DNA of 64,000 nucleotides from Hymenobacter sp. UV11 (GCF_004684095.1 NZ_SRII01000003.1:186001-250000); one strand, 5' to 3'; shown: positions 17,200 through 26,134, counted from the stretch's first letter. Made by a program: numbers and translations. The notes: a model not told the origin generated them from the sequence alone.

Positions 17200-17235
17200 A
17201 CGCGGGAAGGGGGGTAGGGCCGAAGCCTGAATAAC

Positions 17236-17553
17236 TTAGCTTTCGTTGTCTAAAAACTGGCTGGGCTGCTTGGTGTTGCCCGCCAGATACTGCACCAGGC
17301 CGGCGACATCTTTAGGCGTCATCTTACCATAAACTTCCCCTTCGGGGTACACGATGAGCGCCGCGCCGGGGCCTTTCTTGCAGTGCTTGCATAGGTCGAG
17401 GCAGTTGCAGGTTTGCACGCGGGTGTGCACTTTTTCGCCGTCTACGAGCAGGCTTTTCACGCCCTGGTTTTTTAGCTCTTTTTTGAGGGCCTTGGCGACA
17501 TCTTCGCCGACGCCCGACTTCTGGTTGGTACAAACAAATATTCGGCGCTGCAT
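17236..17553 (-). CDS. Thioredoxin-like 2Fe-2S ferredoxin
   Basis: A 105-residue protein beginning MQRRIFVCTNQKSGVGEDVA. Cysteines occur at VCTN and in CNCLDLCKHCKKGPG, matching the thioredoxin-fold 2Fe-2S ferredoxins related to the NuoE C-terminal domain. The ATG at 17553 was chosen because it starts directly at the domain; the upstream open frame runs into the ArsR gene and has no family support. It follows the ArsR gene in the same direction with a 14-nt gap, suggesting a two-gene unit. The redox partner is unknown. Confidence 0.85.
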   Translation of the reverse strand: MQRRIFVCTNQKSGVGEDVAKALKKELKNQGVKSLLVDGEKVHTRVQTCNCLDLCKHCKKGPGAALIVYPEGEVYGKMTPKDVAGLVQYLAGNTKQPSQFLDNES

Positions 17554-17567
17554 ACGGGTAGTTAGGG

Positions 17568-17966
17568 CTAGAAAGAGGGGGTAGGGGGCAGCCAGCGGCG
17601 GTTCTGAATTTTGTAGGCCGCCAGCTCGCGGTTGTTCCACAGCGTCTGGTATATCTGCTGGTCGCGCATCAGCTGCGGGTCGCGCTCCATCCAACCCAGG
17701 ATTTGCGGAAGTAATTCGGCCGTCTCGTCGCGCAGGAAATAATACATCCAGTTATCGAGGCGGCGCACGTTCACCAGGCCCGCATTCTTCAAATACGCCA
17801 GCTGGCGCGAAGTTTTAGTCTGGGTAAAATCGAGCACCTGCTCCAGGTCGCCGACCACCATCTCCTGGTTGCGCCACAGCAAATGCAGGATGCGCACGCG
17901 GCTTTCGTCGCCAAGCGCTTTAAAAAGTTGCTGCCCGAATGCAACCGAGAAATGTTTTACGCGCAT
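17568..17966 (-). CDS. ArsR-family winged-helix transcriptional regulator
   Basis: A 132-residue DNA-binding protein. The wHTH domain covers about residues 8-90: FGQQLFKALGDESRVRILHLL, then VVGDLEQVLDFTQTKTSRQLAYLKNAGLV (recognition region) and the wing RRLDNWMYYFLRD. The classical metal-binding ELCVCDL motif of ArsR/SmtB is replaced by VVGDLEQVL, with no Cys, so a metal ligand at that position is unlikely. It is divergent from the gene starting at 18079 and upstream of the ferredoxin gene, either of which could be its target. Confidence 0.88.
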   Translation of the reverse strand: MRVKHFSVAFGQQLFKALGDESRVRILHLLWRNQEMVVGDLEQVLDFTQTKTSRQLAYLKNAGLVNVRRLDNWMYYFLRDETAELLPQILGWMERDPQLMRDQQIYQTLWNNRELAAYKIQNRRWLPPTPSF

Positions 17967-18007
17967 CTGCCGTTGGGAAGGGCGAAGCCGGCCGCGGCGC
18001 CGCCCCC

Positions 18008-18047
18008 CAAAAGTACGACCGCCCGCGCGGGCAGGTTCGTATATTTG
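18008..18047. promoter_or_regulatory. Divergent promoter pair with central palindrome
   Basis: A minus-strand TACTTTTG (plus 18008-18015) points at the ArsR gene and a plus-strand TATATTTG (18040-18047) points at the GTG at 18079; both match the TAnnTTTG box. Exactly between them lies a perfect 12-bp palindrome, GCCCGCGCGGGC (18021-18032), a candidate operator for the adjacent ArsR regulator. Neither -7 box has a clear TTG element upstream. Confidence 0.5.
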
Positions 18048-18078
18048 TTAACGCATCCTCCCAACTCACCCTTGCTCC

Positions 18079-18753
18079 GTGAATAGTCGTCGCTTCCTCT
18101 TGTTGCTCAGCCTGGTACTCCTGACCGGGCTGCTGGCCGCGCCCCACGCCTGGGCCCAGGGCAAGCGCCGCGTGGTGCAGTTCACGGGCATCGTGGCCAG
18201 CGGCGATAGCCTACTGGGCGTGCCCGGCGCCTCGGTCTACGTGCCCAAGGCCGGCCGCGGCACCACTTCCAACGCCTACGGCTACTTCTCGATGCCCGTG
18301 CTGGCCGGCGACAGCATCGTGTTTCGCTCGCTCGGCTACCGCAACCAGACCATCATCATTCCGGCTGATTATCAGCGCCAAAGCTTTTCGGTAATCGTGA
18401 CGATGCAGGATGACCCCACCATGCTGCCCGATGTGCGCATTTTCCCCTACGCCACCGAAAAGGAATTTAAGCGCGCCTTTCTGGCCCTGAAGCTACCCGA
18501 CGAAAAAGGCACGGCCGCCGCCGATAACCTGAACCAGGAGCTGATGCGCAAGATTTTCAACTCGCAGCCCATGGGCCCCACGGCCAACTACCGCCAAACC
18601 ATGTCGCAGCAGCAATACAATCTCGACCGGCGCATGGGCACCGCCCCCAACCCCTACAGCAACAACCCGCTGCTGAACCCGTTCAGCTGGCTGCAGCTGG
18701 TGAAGCAGGTGAAAGACGGCGAGTTCAAGAAAAAAGAGGGGGTAGACTACTAG
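18079..18753 (+). CDS. Exported carboxypeptidase-regulatory-like domain protein
   Basis: A 224-residue exported protein with GTG start at 18079. A signal peptide (LLLLSLVLLTGLLAAPHAWAQG) is followed by a CarboxypepD_reg-like beta-sandwich (about 35-110: FTGIVASGDSLLGVPGASVY, NAYGYFSMPV, SLGYRNQ). This domain is common at the N-termini of Bacteroidota TonB receptors and in periplasmic proteins. The remainder is polar, with a C-terminal PFSWLQLVKQVKDGEFKKK. No receptor barrel follows, so it is a stand-alone envelope protein. A strong terminator follows it. Confidence 0.75.
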   Translation: MNSRRFLLLLSLVLLTGLLAAPHAWAQGKRRVVQFTGIVASGDSLLGVPGASVYVPKAGRGTTSNAYGYFSMPVLAGDSIVFRSLGYRNQTIIIPADYQRQSFSVIVTMQDDPTMLPDVRIFPYATEKEFKRAFLALKLPDEKGTAAADNLNQELMRKIFNSQPMGPTANYRQTMSQQQYNLDRRMGTAPNPYSNNPLLNPFSWLQLVKQVKDGEFKKKEGVDY

Positions 18754-18801
18754 CCCGTTGGTAGCTAGTTTTTTATAACCCTACCCTAGGTTTTGGGGTT
18801 A

Positions 18802-18836
18802 AAAAGGTGGCAGTCAATTGCCACCTTTTGTTTTTT
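18802..18836 (+). terminator. Intrinsic terminator abutting the NDH-2 start
   Basis: Perfect 11-bp arms (AAAAGGTGGCA/TGCCACCTTTT) with a 6-nt loop, followed by six T. It ends only 3 nt before the NDH-2 ATG at 18840, leaving no room for a ribosome-binding site outside the hairpin. Confidence 0.85.
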
Positions 18837-18839
18837 CTG

Positions 18840-20234
18840 ATGGATACGAATCTTCCGGTTTCGGCGCAGCCGCGCGTGGTAATAATCGGCTGCGGGTTTG
18901 GGGGCCTCAAGCTGGCCCAGTCGCTGGCCGACGCACCCGTGCAGGTAGTGATGGTAGACCGCAACAACTACCACAACTTTCAGCCGCTGCTCTACCAGGT
19001 GGCTACCGGCGCGCTGGAGGCCGATAGCATCGCCTACCCTATTCGAAAGATTTTTGCGGGCCAGCAGAACTTCTACTACCGCATGGCTGATGTGCGCGGC
19101 GTGGTGCCCGGCACCAACCTCGTGCAAACCAATATCGGCGATATTCACTACGATTACCTAGTGGTAGCTACGGGCTCGCTCACCAATTTTTTCGGCATCG
19201 AAAGCATCGAGAAGAACGCGATGCAGATTAAGAGCATCCCGAATGCGCTCAACCTGCGGAGCTTTATCTTCCAAAACTTTGAACAGGCGCTGCTCGAAAC
19301 CAACCCCGAAAAGCGGCAGGCGCTGCTCAATATCGTGGTAGTGGGCGGCGGCCCCACGGGCGTCGAAATCAGCGGCTCGCTGGCCGAGATGCGGCGGCAC
19401 GTGCTGCCCAAAGACTACCCCGAGCTGGACCTGAAGAAGATGCAGATTTTCCTGGTCGAAGCGGGTCCGGCGCTGCTGGGGCCCATGTCGAAGGCCTCGC
19501 AGGACGATGCCAAGCGCTACATGGACGAGCTCGACGTTATCGTGCGCCTCAATACCGCCATCAAGCGGTATGAGGACGGCAAGGCTTACTACTCCGATAC
19601 CGAGTACATCGCGACCGAAAACATGGTGTGGGCCGCCGGCGTCAACGGCGCTACCCTGCCGGGCCTGCCCGAGGAGGTAGTCACCCGCAACAAGCGCCTG
19701 ACCGTGAACATGTGGAACCAGGTGCTGGGCCAGCCCAATATTTTCGCCATCGGCGACGTGGCCAACATGGTCACACCCGACATGCCCAAGGGCCTACCTA
19801 TGCTGGCCCCCGTGGCCCAGCAGCAGGCCGAGCTGCTAGCCGAAAACCTGCGGCGCATCATCCGCCAGGAGGCGCCCAAGGAGTTCAACTACATCAATAA
19901 AGGCGTGATGGCAATTATCAGCCGCAACAAAGCCGTGGTTGACCTGCCTAAGAATGTGCATTTCAAAGGCTTTCTGGGCTGGTTGGCGTGGCTGTTCATC
20001 CACCTTATTCTGCTGGTAGGCTTCCGCAACAAGGTAGTGGCGATGGTCGACTGGGCCTTCAGCTACTTCAACTCCGACCAAGCCTTGCGGCTGATTATCC
20101 GGCCCTTTTCGCGCAAGGATATGAAAGACGACAAGGGCAAGCGGGCGGCCGAGCAGGCTACAGCTACTACGCAGTATAACCCTACCCCCCCCGCCATCCA
20201 GGATATGGCGCCGGCTACCGCCCAAGGGCAGTAG
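18840..20234 (+). CDS. ndh: Type II NADH dehydrogenase (NDH-2)
   Basis: Single-subunit, non-proton-pumping NADH:quinone oxidoreductase on the inner face of the membrane, 464 residues. FAD motif VVIIGCGFGGLKLAQSLA near the N-terminus; NADH motif NIVVVGGGPTGVEISGSLAE about 160 residues later; FAIGDVANM near 315. A hydrophobic C-terminal helix (WLAWLFIHLILLVGF) fits the form seen in Bacteroidota NDH-2. The ATG at 18840 starts MDTNLPVSAQP; an upstream GTG at 18807 lies within the terminator stem and is rejected. It is convergent with nuoN. Confidence 0.92.
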   Translation: MDTNLPVSAQPRVVIIGCGFGGLKLAQSLADAPVQVVMVDRNNYHNFQPLLYQVATGALEADSIAYPIRKIFAGQQNFYYRMADVRGVVPGTNLVQTNIGDIHYDYLVVATGSLTNFFGIESIEKNAMQIKSIPNALNLRSFIFQNFEQALLETNPEKRQALLNIVVVGGGPTGVEISGSLAEMRRHVLPKDYPELDLKKMQIFLVEAGPALLGPMSKASQDDAKRYMDELDVIVRLNTAIKRYEDGKAYYSDTEYIATENMVWAAGVNGATLPGLPEEVVTRNKRLTVNMWNQVLGQPNIFAIGDVANMVTPDMPKGLPMLAPVAQQQAELLAENLRRIIRQEAPKEFNYINKGVMAIISRNKAVVDLPKNVHFKGFLGWLAWLFIHLILLVGFRNKVVAMVDWAFSYFNSDQALRLIIRPFSRKDMKDDKGKRAAEQATATTQYNPTPPAIQDMAPATAQGQ

Positions 20235-20235
20235 C

Positions 20236-20305
20236 CCTACCCCCCTAAAAAGCGAGCGCGCTACTTGACTGGTCAGGTAGCGCGCTCGCTTTTTAAGGGG
20301 GTAGG
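20236..20305. terminator. Bidirectional terminator/palindrome between ndh and nuoN
   Basis: Arms of 34 nt at 20236-20269 and 20272-20305 match with two mismatches and a tiny loop. It includes AAAAAGCGAGCGCGC and its complement plus the CCTACCCCC motif at the outer ends. It starts one base after the ndh stop and ends four bases before the nuoN stop, so it probably terminates both converging transcripts. Confidence 0.88.
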
Positions 20306-20309
20306 AAAC

Positions 20310-21734
20310 CTACAGAATATTGCTCAGGAAGCCGGGCAGAATACCCAGCACCAGCGTGAGCAAGGCCAGCAGCACCAGCGTAGCTGACTGAAAGCCATCA
20401 ACCACAATGGGCGCGTCGTTGCCGGGCTCAGCCGGGCGCATATACATGGCAATAACCGGCCGCAGGTAGTAGTAGATGCCCACCATGCTCATCAGCACCG
20501 CAAACACCACCAGCCAGATGTAGCCCTGCGCCACCACGGCCGTGAAGATAAAAAACTTGCCAAAAAAGCCACCCGTGAGCGGAATGCCACCCAGCGACAG
20601 CATGGCCAACGTCATGGAAAAAGCCAGCAGTGGGTTAGTGCGCGCCAGGCCGGCGAGGCCCGCGTAGTCTTCGCGCTGGCGCTGGTCCGACACCAGTTTG
20701 AGCACCCCGAAAGCAGCCACCGTAGCCACGGAATAAGCCAGGCTGTAGAAGAAAATGGCCTGCGCCGCCGGGCCGCTCAGCTGGCCGCGGCCGGCCACGA
20801 GGCCCAGCAGCAGGTAGCCCGCGTGGCTCACGCTGGAGTAGGCCAGCATGCGCTTGGCGCTGGTTTGCACCGCCGCGCCCACGTTGCCGAGTAGCAGCGT
20901 GAGCACGCACATGGCCACGATAGTGGGCAGCCACACGGCGCTGGCGCCGGGCAGGGCCACCAACAGCAGCTTGAGGAACGCCGCGAAGCCCGCCGTTTTC
21001 ACCACCGTGCTCATGAAGGCGGTGAAGAACGTGGGCGTACCCTCGTACACGTCGGGCGTCCAGAAGTGGAACGGCGCAGCCGATACCTTAAAACCGATGC
21101 CAATTACCATCATCAGCACGCCTACGTAGAGCATGGACTGCAGGCTGGCATTGGCGGGGGCTGCAATGGCGGCGGCCAGCTCATTGAGCTGGAACGTGCC
21201 AGTAGCGCCGTACACCAGCGCAATGCCGAAGAGTAGAATGCCCGTGGCAAACGCGCCTTGCAGGAAGTATTTGAGGGCCGCCTCGTTTGAGCGCACGTTG
21301 CGCTTATCGGAGCCGGCCAGGCAATACATACTGATACTCAGGATTTCAATGCCCACGAAGAGCATGATGAGGTGGTTGTAGCTCACCATCATAATGGCGC
21401 CCACCAGCGAAAACAGCAGCAGTGAGTAGTACTCGGCCAGGTTGGGCTCGTTGGCCGCCACGTAAGAGCGCGAAAAAGGCAGCAGCACCAGTGCCGTGAG
21501 CAGCACAATGCCGCTGAAGGCCACCGAGTAGTTGTCTACGGTGAGCATCTGCGCCACGTAGGGCGAGTCGAACAGGCCCGTGATGCTGCCGGCGTGGTTC
21601 CAGTCGAGCAGGTTGAGGCCAAAAACGAGTGCCAGCACCACCAGCGCAAACGGCAATAGCACCCGGTTGGAGCGCAAAAAGCCGAAGAACAGGTTGATAA
21701 TGCCGAAGACGGAGAGGAGAACTATTGGGAGCAT
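20310..21734 (-). CDS. nuoN: NADH-quinone oxidoreductase subunit N
   Basis: Antiporter-like membrane subunit of respiratory complex I, 474 residues with about 14 hydrophobic segments. The conserved proton-pathway block is seen as GIGFKVSAAPFHFWTPDVYEG, with the Lys and His of the family, and KRMLAYSSVSHAGYLLLG follows. The C-terminal FFGKFFIF block (GIPLTGGFFGKF) is also typical. It follows nuoM with a 169-nt gap containing a dispersed inverted repeat. The other nuo genes are not in the window. Confidence 0.93.
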   Translation of the reverse strand: MLPIVLLSVFGIINLFFGFLRSNRVLLPFALVVLALVFGLNLLDWNHAGSITGLFDSPYVAQMLTVDNYSVAFSGIVLLTALVLLPFSRSYVAANEPNLAEYYSLLLFSLVGAIMMVSYNHLIMLFVGIEILSISMYCLAGSDKRNVRSNEAALKYFLQGAFATGILLFGIALVYGATGTFQLNELAAAIAAPANASLQSMLYVGVLMMVIGIGFKVSAAPFHFWTPDVYEGTPTFFTAFMSTVVKTAGFAAFLKLLLVALPGASAVWLPTIVAMCVLTLLLGNVGAAVQTSAKRMLAYSSVSHAGYLLLGLVAGRGQLSGPAAQAIFFYSLAYSVATVAAFGVLKLVSDQRQREDYAGLAGLARTNPLLAFSMTLAMLSLGGIPLTGGFFGKFFIFTAVVAQGYIWLVVFAVLMSMVGIYYYLRPVIAMYMRPAEPGNDAPIVVDGFQSATLVLLALLTLVLGILPGFLSNIL

Positions 21735-21780
21735 ACTAACTACACTTCAAAGAAGAACGTCGTGCTGAAAACTAGGAAAA

Positions 21781-21873
21781 CGTCATGCTGAACGCAGTGA
21801 AGCATCTCTACCGCTTCGTTAAATTACTAACTTGGCGGCGTAATAGAGATGCTTCGACAAGCTCAGCATGACG
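21781..21873. repeat. Dispersed inverted repeat between nuoM and nuoN
   Basis: Arms at 21781-21810 and 21843-21873 are imperfect reverse complements built on GTCATGCTGA...GAAGCATCT and AGATGCTTC...TCAGCATGAC. Further partial copies of the same core flank it (near 21757-21768 and 21880-21893). From memory, this core is a very common intergenic repeat in Hymenobacter-type genomes. It separates the two genes of the presumed nuoMN operon. Confidence 0.8.
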
Positions 21874-21903
21874 TTCTCGTCCGCTCAGCATGACACTAAA
21901 TTG

Positions 21904-23382
21904 TTATCGGCCAACCGCAGTTAGAATGCTGCTGATGGTCGGCTCGGATAAATGCAGGAAAGTGCCGGGAAACAAGCCTAGCCAGAACACCAGCGCGATA
22001 AGCGGGATGAACATCGTCAGCTCGGCCCCGGTGAGGTCGGTCATGGTGTCGGAGTGGGCCGAGTCGGGGCCCAGCATCACGCGCTGGTACATGCGCAGCA
22101 GGTACACGGCCGAGAAGATGATGGTGAGGCCGGCGATGGCGCCCGCCCACATATTGAACTCGTACACGCCCGCTAGCAGCAGAAACTCACCCACGAAGCC
22201 GCCCGTGAGGGGTAGGGCCACCGTGCTGAGCAGCATCACCAGAAAGCACACGCTGAGCAGCGGCGTGCGGCGCGTGAGGCCGCCCAGGTCAGCAATGTGG
22301 CGGGTGCCGGTGCGGCGCTCAATGGCGTCGGCCACCAGAAACATACCCACCACGTTCACGCCGTGGGCCAGCATCTGCACCACCGCGCCCTGCAGGCCAA
22401 TGGCCCTAAGCGAGAATACGCCGGCAATCATGAGGCCTACGTGCGAGAGCGACGAATAGGCGATGAGCCGCTTGATATCGTGCTGACGGATAGCGATGAT
22501 AGCGCCGTAGATGATGCCGATAATGGCCAGCACCATTACCAGTTGCTGCCACTGCGTCACGCCCAGCGGCACCACCGGCAGCAGCCAGCGCAGGCAGCCG
22601 TAAATACCCATTTTCAGCATAATGCCCGAGAGCAGCATGGTGGCTGGGGCCGGCGACTCGGTGTAGGTATCGGGCTGCCAGGTGTGGAAGGGGAAAATCG
22701 GCATCTTCACCGCGAAGGCCGCGAAGATGAGCCAAAACAGCCACGCCTGCTGCGAAGCGGCCAGCTGCTTGCCAGTGGTGTAGAATGCCTGAATATCAGA
22801 GGAGTGTGCAGCCAGCGAGCCGGCGGCCGGGCCCGTCTGCAAGTACAAATACACGAAGCCGGCCAGCATAAACAGCGAGCCGATGAAGGTGTACAGGAAA
22901 AACTTAAACGTAATCTGAATGCGGCGGTCGCTCCGGCTCCAGACGCTGGCCAGGAAATAAATCGGCAGCAGCGCCACTTCCCAGAAAAAGTAGAACACGA
23001 ACGCATCCATCGCCGTGAACACGCCTAGCAGGCCGGTCTGCATAAAAAGCACCAGGGCGTAGAACGCGCCGGGATTCTCATACTCCTCGTGCCGGAAGGC
23101 GGTGGCCAGAATGATGGGCACCAGCACCGTCGTGAGCAGCACCAGGCACAGGCTCAGGCCGTCAATACCGAGGTGAAAGTTGATACCCGCCGAAGGTATC
23201 CAGCTGAGGTTGAGGTCGAAGCCGGTCGGCCCGCTGCGGGCGTAGACGATGGCCGCAAACACGGCCACAGCTAATTCCAGGAAAGAAGCCCCCAGGGCCA
23301 GGATGCGGGCCGCGCTGCCTTTGGCAAAGTGAAGCAGCAGAGCGGCGGCCAGCGGGAAAAAAACAAGAAAAGCTGTCAGCAT
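21904..23382 (-). CDS. nuoM: NADH-quinone oxidoreductase subunit M
   Basis: Antiporter-like complex I membrane subunit, about 492 residues from the ATG at 23382 (an in-frame start 14 codons upstream would add a less hydrophobic tail). Conserved features are FHLGIDGLSLCLVLLTT, the WEVALLPIYFL helix with the essential Glu, FAVKMPIFPFHTWQPDTYTESP with its Lys and His, and KRLIAYSSLSHVGLMI. It is the first gene of a minus-strand nuoM-nuoN pair and is divergent from mnmH. Confidence 0.93.
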   Translation of the reverse strand: MLTAFLVFFPLAAALLLHFAKGSAARILALGASFLELAVAVFAAIVYARSGPTGFDLNLSWIPSAGINFHLGIDGLSLCLVLLTTVLVPIILATAFRHEEYENPGAFYALVLFMQTGLLGVFTAMDAFVFYFFWEVALLPIYFLASVWSRSDRRIQITFKFFLYTFIGSLFMLAGFVYLYLQTGPAAGSLAAHSSDIQAFYTTGKQLAASQQAWLFWLIFAAFAVKMPIFPFHTWQPDTYTESPAPATMLLSGIMLKMGIYGCLRWLLPVVPLGVTQWQQLVMVLAIIGIIYGAIIAIRQHDIKRLIAYSSLSHVGLMIAGVFSLRAIGLQGAVVQMLAHGVNVVGMFLVADAIERRTGTRHIADLGGLTRRTPLLSVCFLVMLLSTVALPLTGGFVGEFLLLAGVYEFNMWAGAIAGLTIIFSAVYLLRMYQRVMLGPDSAHSDTMTDLTGAELTMFIPLIALVFWLGLFPGTFLHLSEPTISSILTAVGR

Positions 23383-23629
23383 TAGCGCAAACGGGGCGGT
23401 CGCGGCCGGAAGCCCGGCGCGCAAAACCGCGAATTAGCTGCAAACTTACTGCGTGCGCCGGGAAGGTAGGCACCCGACGAGGCTAAAAAGAGTGCGAAGC
23501 TTCCGCTTTGTGCGCGAGCGTGGTGAGCCGGCGGGGCCGCGCCGCCTGGGCTGCCGGCCCGCGCCGGCTACCCGCCGCGCCTACCCAACCGGCCGCCGCT
23601 TCGCGCTGCTTTCCCGTAAGTTTGTAGTA

Positions 23630-24667
23630 ATGCCTCGCCATCCTATTACCGATTTTCTCCGTACGGCCGCCGGCCCCATCCTCGATGTGCGGGCCCCGGC
23701 CGAGTACGCGCAGGGCCACATTCCGGGCGCGCTCAGCCTACCCCTCTTCACCGATGAGGAGCGGGCGCGCATCGGCACCACCTACAAGCAGGTGAACCCC
23801 GAAAAAGCCGTTTTGCTGGGCCTCGATTTCTTCGGCCCCAAGATGCGGACCATGGTGGAGCAGGCCCGTAAGCTGGCGCCCGGCCAGGAAGTGCGCCTGC
23901 ACTGCTGGCGCGGCGGCATGCGCAGCGGGGCCGTGCAGTGGCTGCTGGAACTGGGCGGCCTCCAAGTGAACCTGCTCGACAAAGGCTACAAGGACTATCG
24001 CCACTGGGCCCTGGCCGAAATGGCCCGCCCACGCCAATTGCGGGTGCTGGGTGGCTACACTGGCAGCGGCAAAACCGCCGTGCTGCACGCGCTGGCCGCC
24101 CAGGGCGAGCCAGTGCTTGACCTCGAAGGCCTAGCCAATCACCTGGGCTCGTCGTTTGGGGCGCTGGGCCAGCCGCCGCAGCCTACCCAGGAGCAGTTCG
24201 AGAATGACTTGGCCGCCGCGCTGGCTGCCCTACCCCCCGACCAGCCCATTTGGGTGGAGGATGAGAGCCGCAACATCGGCAGCTTGACCATCCCTACCCC
24301 CCTCTTTTCGCAGATGCAGGCCGCGCCGCTGGTGGTGCTCGACGTGCCCCAGGCCGCCCGTGTGCAGTACCTGGCCAGTAGCTATGGCCGCCAGGATGCC
24401 GCCGGGCTGGCTGCGGCCGTGCTGCGCCTCAGCAAGCGCCTTGGTGGCCTCGTAACCAAAGAAGCTTTGGGTGCCATCGCCGACGGCGACATGGCCCGTA
24501 TGGTGGAGCTGGTGCTGGCTTATTATGACAAAACCTACGGCTACGGGCTGGAAGGCCGGCCCAGTGTAACGGTGGCTGCCGAGGGTACCGATGCGGCGGC
24601 GAATGCAGCGCTGGTGCGGGCAGCGGCTGACCAGCCCGAATTTTTAGTCAATCACTCAGCCTCATGA
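23630..24667 (+). CDS. mnmH: tRNA 2-selenouridine synthase
   Basis: Converts 2-thiouridine to 2-selenouridine at tRNA wobble positions using selenophosphate. The 345 residues comprise an N-terminal rhodanese domain (ILDVRAPAEYAQGHIPGALS) with the catalytic Cys in LHCWRGGMRSGAV, then a P-loop domain with GGYTGSGKTAVLHAL. The ATG at 23630 gives the typical MPRHPITDFL start, and a TAAGTTTG box lies only 5 nt upstream. Its stop overlaps the start of the VOC gene (ATGA), and selD lies just beyond, giving a self-contained selenium module. Confidence 0.93.
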   Translation: MPRHPITDFLRTAAGPILDVRAPAEYAQGHIPGALSLPLFTDEERARIGTTYKQVNPEKAVLLGLDFFGPKMRTMVEQARKLAPGQEVRLHCWRGGMRSGAVQWLLELGGLQVNLLDKGYKDYRHWALAEMARPRQLRVLGGYTGSGKTAVLHALAAQGEPVLDLEGLANHLGSSFGALGQPPQPTQEQFENDLAAALAALPPDQPIWVEDESRNIGSLTIPTPLFSQMQAAPLVVLDVPQAARVQYLASSYGRQDAAGLAAAVLRLSKRLGGLVTKEALGAIADGDMARMVELVLAYYDKTYGYGLEGRPSVTVAAEGTDAAANAALVRAAADQPEFLVNHSAS

Positions 24668-25053
24668 TTCCCAAGCTTCGGGTAGCGCGGCCGACTAATA
24701 ACCTAGCAGCCGTGCGTCATTTTTACGTCGATGGTCTGGGTTTGCAAGAGTTATATGCTTTTACTGGCCACGGGGGGTTCGATGGGCTCATGCTGGGCCA
24801 CGCGCAGGCGCCTTATCACCTAGAATTTACTTGCCAGGCCGGCCACACGGTGCCACCAGCGCCAACGGCCGAAAATCTGCTGGTTTTCTACTTGCCCGAA
24901 TGCCTCGAATGGGAGGCCGCCGTGGCCCGAATGCGCACGCACAGCTACCTGCCGGTGCCGGCTCATAATGCCTACTGGGACCAGCAGGGCCTCACTTTCG
25001 AAGACCCGGATGGTTATCGGGTGGTGCTGCACCAAGTCGCCTGGAATTTTTAA
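24664..25053 (+). CDS. VOC-superfamily (glyoxalase-like) protein
   Basis: A 129-residue single-domain protein of the vicinal-oxygen-chelate fold. It begins with the family pattern [22 protein letters not shown] and ends with [23 protein letters not shown], where the C-terminal metal-ligand Glu region (FEDPDG) is present. Its start codon overlaps the mnmH stop by 4 nt, and selD starts 14 nt after its end, so the three genes are very probably one transcript. Function within selenium metabolism is unknown; the neighbourhood is the only clue. Confidence 0.82.
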   Translation: MIPKLRVARPTNNLAAVRHFYVDGLGLQELYAFTGHGGFDGLMLGHAQAPYHLEFTCQAGHTVPPAPTAENLLVFYLPECLEWEAAVARMRTHSYLPVPAHNAYWDQQGLTFEDPDGYRVVLHQVAWNF

Positions 25054-25067
25054 AACCCGCCCTTATC

Positions 25068-26129
25068 ATGACTACCCCCGCCCTCGACCACATCCGCCTC
25101 ACCCAATACAGCCACGGCGCGGGCTGCGGCTGCAAAATCGCGCCCAGCGTGCTCGATAAAATCCTGCACAGCAGCCTGCCGCAGCCCAACTACGAGAACC
25201 TGCTGGTGGGCAACGGCAGCCGCGACGACGCGGCCGTGTACCGCCTACCCCACCAGGCGGGGCAGTGCGTTATCAGCACCACCGATTTTTTTATGCCCAT
25301 CGTCGATGATGCGTTTGACTTTGGGCGCATTGCCTCGGCTAATGCCATTTCGGACGTGTATGCCATGGGCGGGCGGCCGCTGCTGGCCATCGCGGTGCTG
25401 GGCTGGCCCATCGACAAGCTGCCGCCCGAAGTGGCCGCGCGCGTGACGGAGGGCGCCCGCGCCATCTGCGCTGAGGCGGGCATTCCGCTGGCCGGCGGCC
25501 ACAGCATCGACTCGCCGGAGCCGATTTTTGGGCTGGCCGTCACGGGTTTGGTCGATGAAAAAAACCTTAAGCGCAACGACACGGCCACCGCCGGCTGCCG
25601 CCTGTATTTGACCAAGCCAGTGGGGGTAGGGATTCTAACCACGGCCCAAAAGCGCGAGATTCTGCGGCCTGAAGACGCCGACGTGGCCCCGGCCCAGATG
25701 CGCCAGCTCAATAAAATCGGGGCCGACCTGGGCGAAATTCCCGGCATTCGGGCCATGACCGATGTCACGGGCTTTGGCCTGCTCGGGCACCTGGCCGAAG
25801 TGTGCGAAGGCAGTGGCGTGCAAGCTGTTATCAACTACCTGCAAGTCCCGCGCCTGGCCCAGGCCGAGCGCTACTTGCTGCAAGGCGCGGTGCCGGGCGG
25901 CACCATCCGCAACTTCCAGAGCTACGGCCACAAAATCGGCCCGCTCACCGACGAGCAGAAATTCTATCTCTGCGACCCGCAAACTTCGGGCGGCCTGCTG
26001 GTGTGCGTCGAGCCCGGTGCGGCCGAAGCGGCTGCTCAGGCGGTGTTTGCCCAGTACGGGCTGGCGCTGCAATGCTTCGGCGAGCTGCAAGCGCACCAGG
26101 AGGGCCAGCCATGGATTGTGGTGGAGTAG
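25068..26129 (+). CDS. selD: Selenide, water dikinase (selenophosphate synthetase)
   Basis: Makes selenophosphate from selenide and ATP, 353 residues. The N-terminal active-site loop reads [16 protein letters not shown], with Cys in the position that is Sec in some homologues and the essential Lys after it. DRD-type metal sites ([18 protein letters not shown]) and the C-terminal [16 protein letters not shown] motif are present. With mnmH upstream and no selA or selB in the window, it suggests selenium use for tRNA selenouridine rather than selenocysteine. Confidence 0.95.
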   Translation: MTTPALDHIRLTQYSHGAGCGCKIAPSVLDKILHSSLPQPNYENLLVGNGSRDDAAVYRLPHQAGQCVISTTDFFMPIVDDAFDFGRIASANAISDVYAMGGRPLLAIAVLGWPIDKLPPEVAARVTEGARAICAEAGIPLAGGHSIDSPEPIFGLAVTGLVDEKNLKRNDTATAGCRLYLTKPVGVGILTTAQKREILRPEDADVAPAQMRQLNKIGADLGEIPGIRAMTDVTGFGLLGHLAEVCEGSGVQAVINYLQVPRLAQAERYLLQGAVPGGTIRNFQSYGHKIGPLTDEQKFYLCDPQTSGGLLVCVEPGAAEAAAQAVFAQYGLALQCFGELQAHQEGQPWIVVE

Positions 26130-26134
26130 AATAA

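Noticed and set aside
23453..23629. N-terminal extension of mnmH by 59 codons
   Set aside because: The added sequence is Arg/Pro-rich low-complexity translation of a GC-rich gap, while MPRHPITDFL at 23630 matches the family start.
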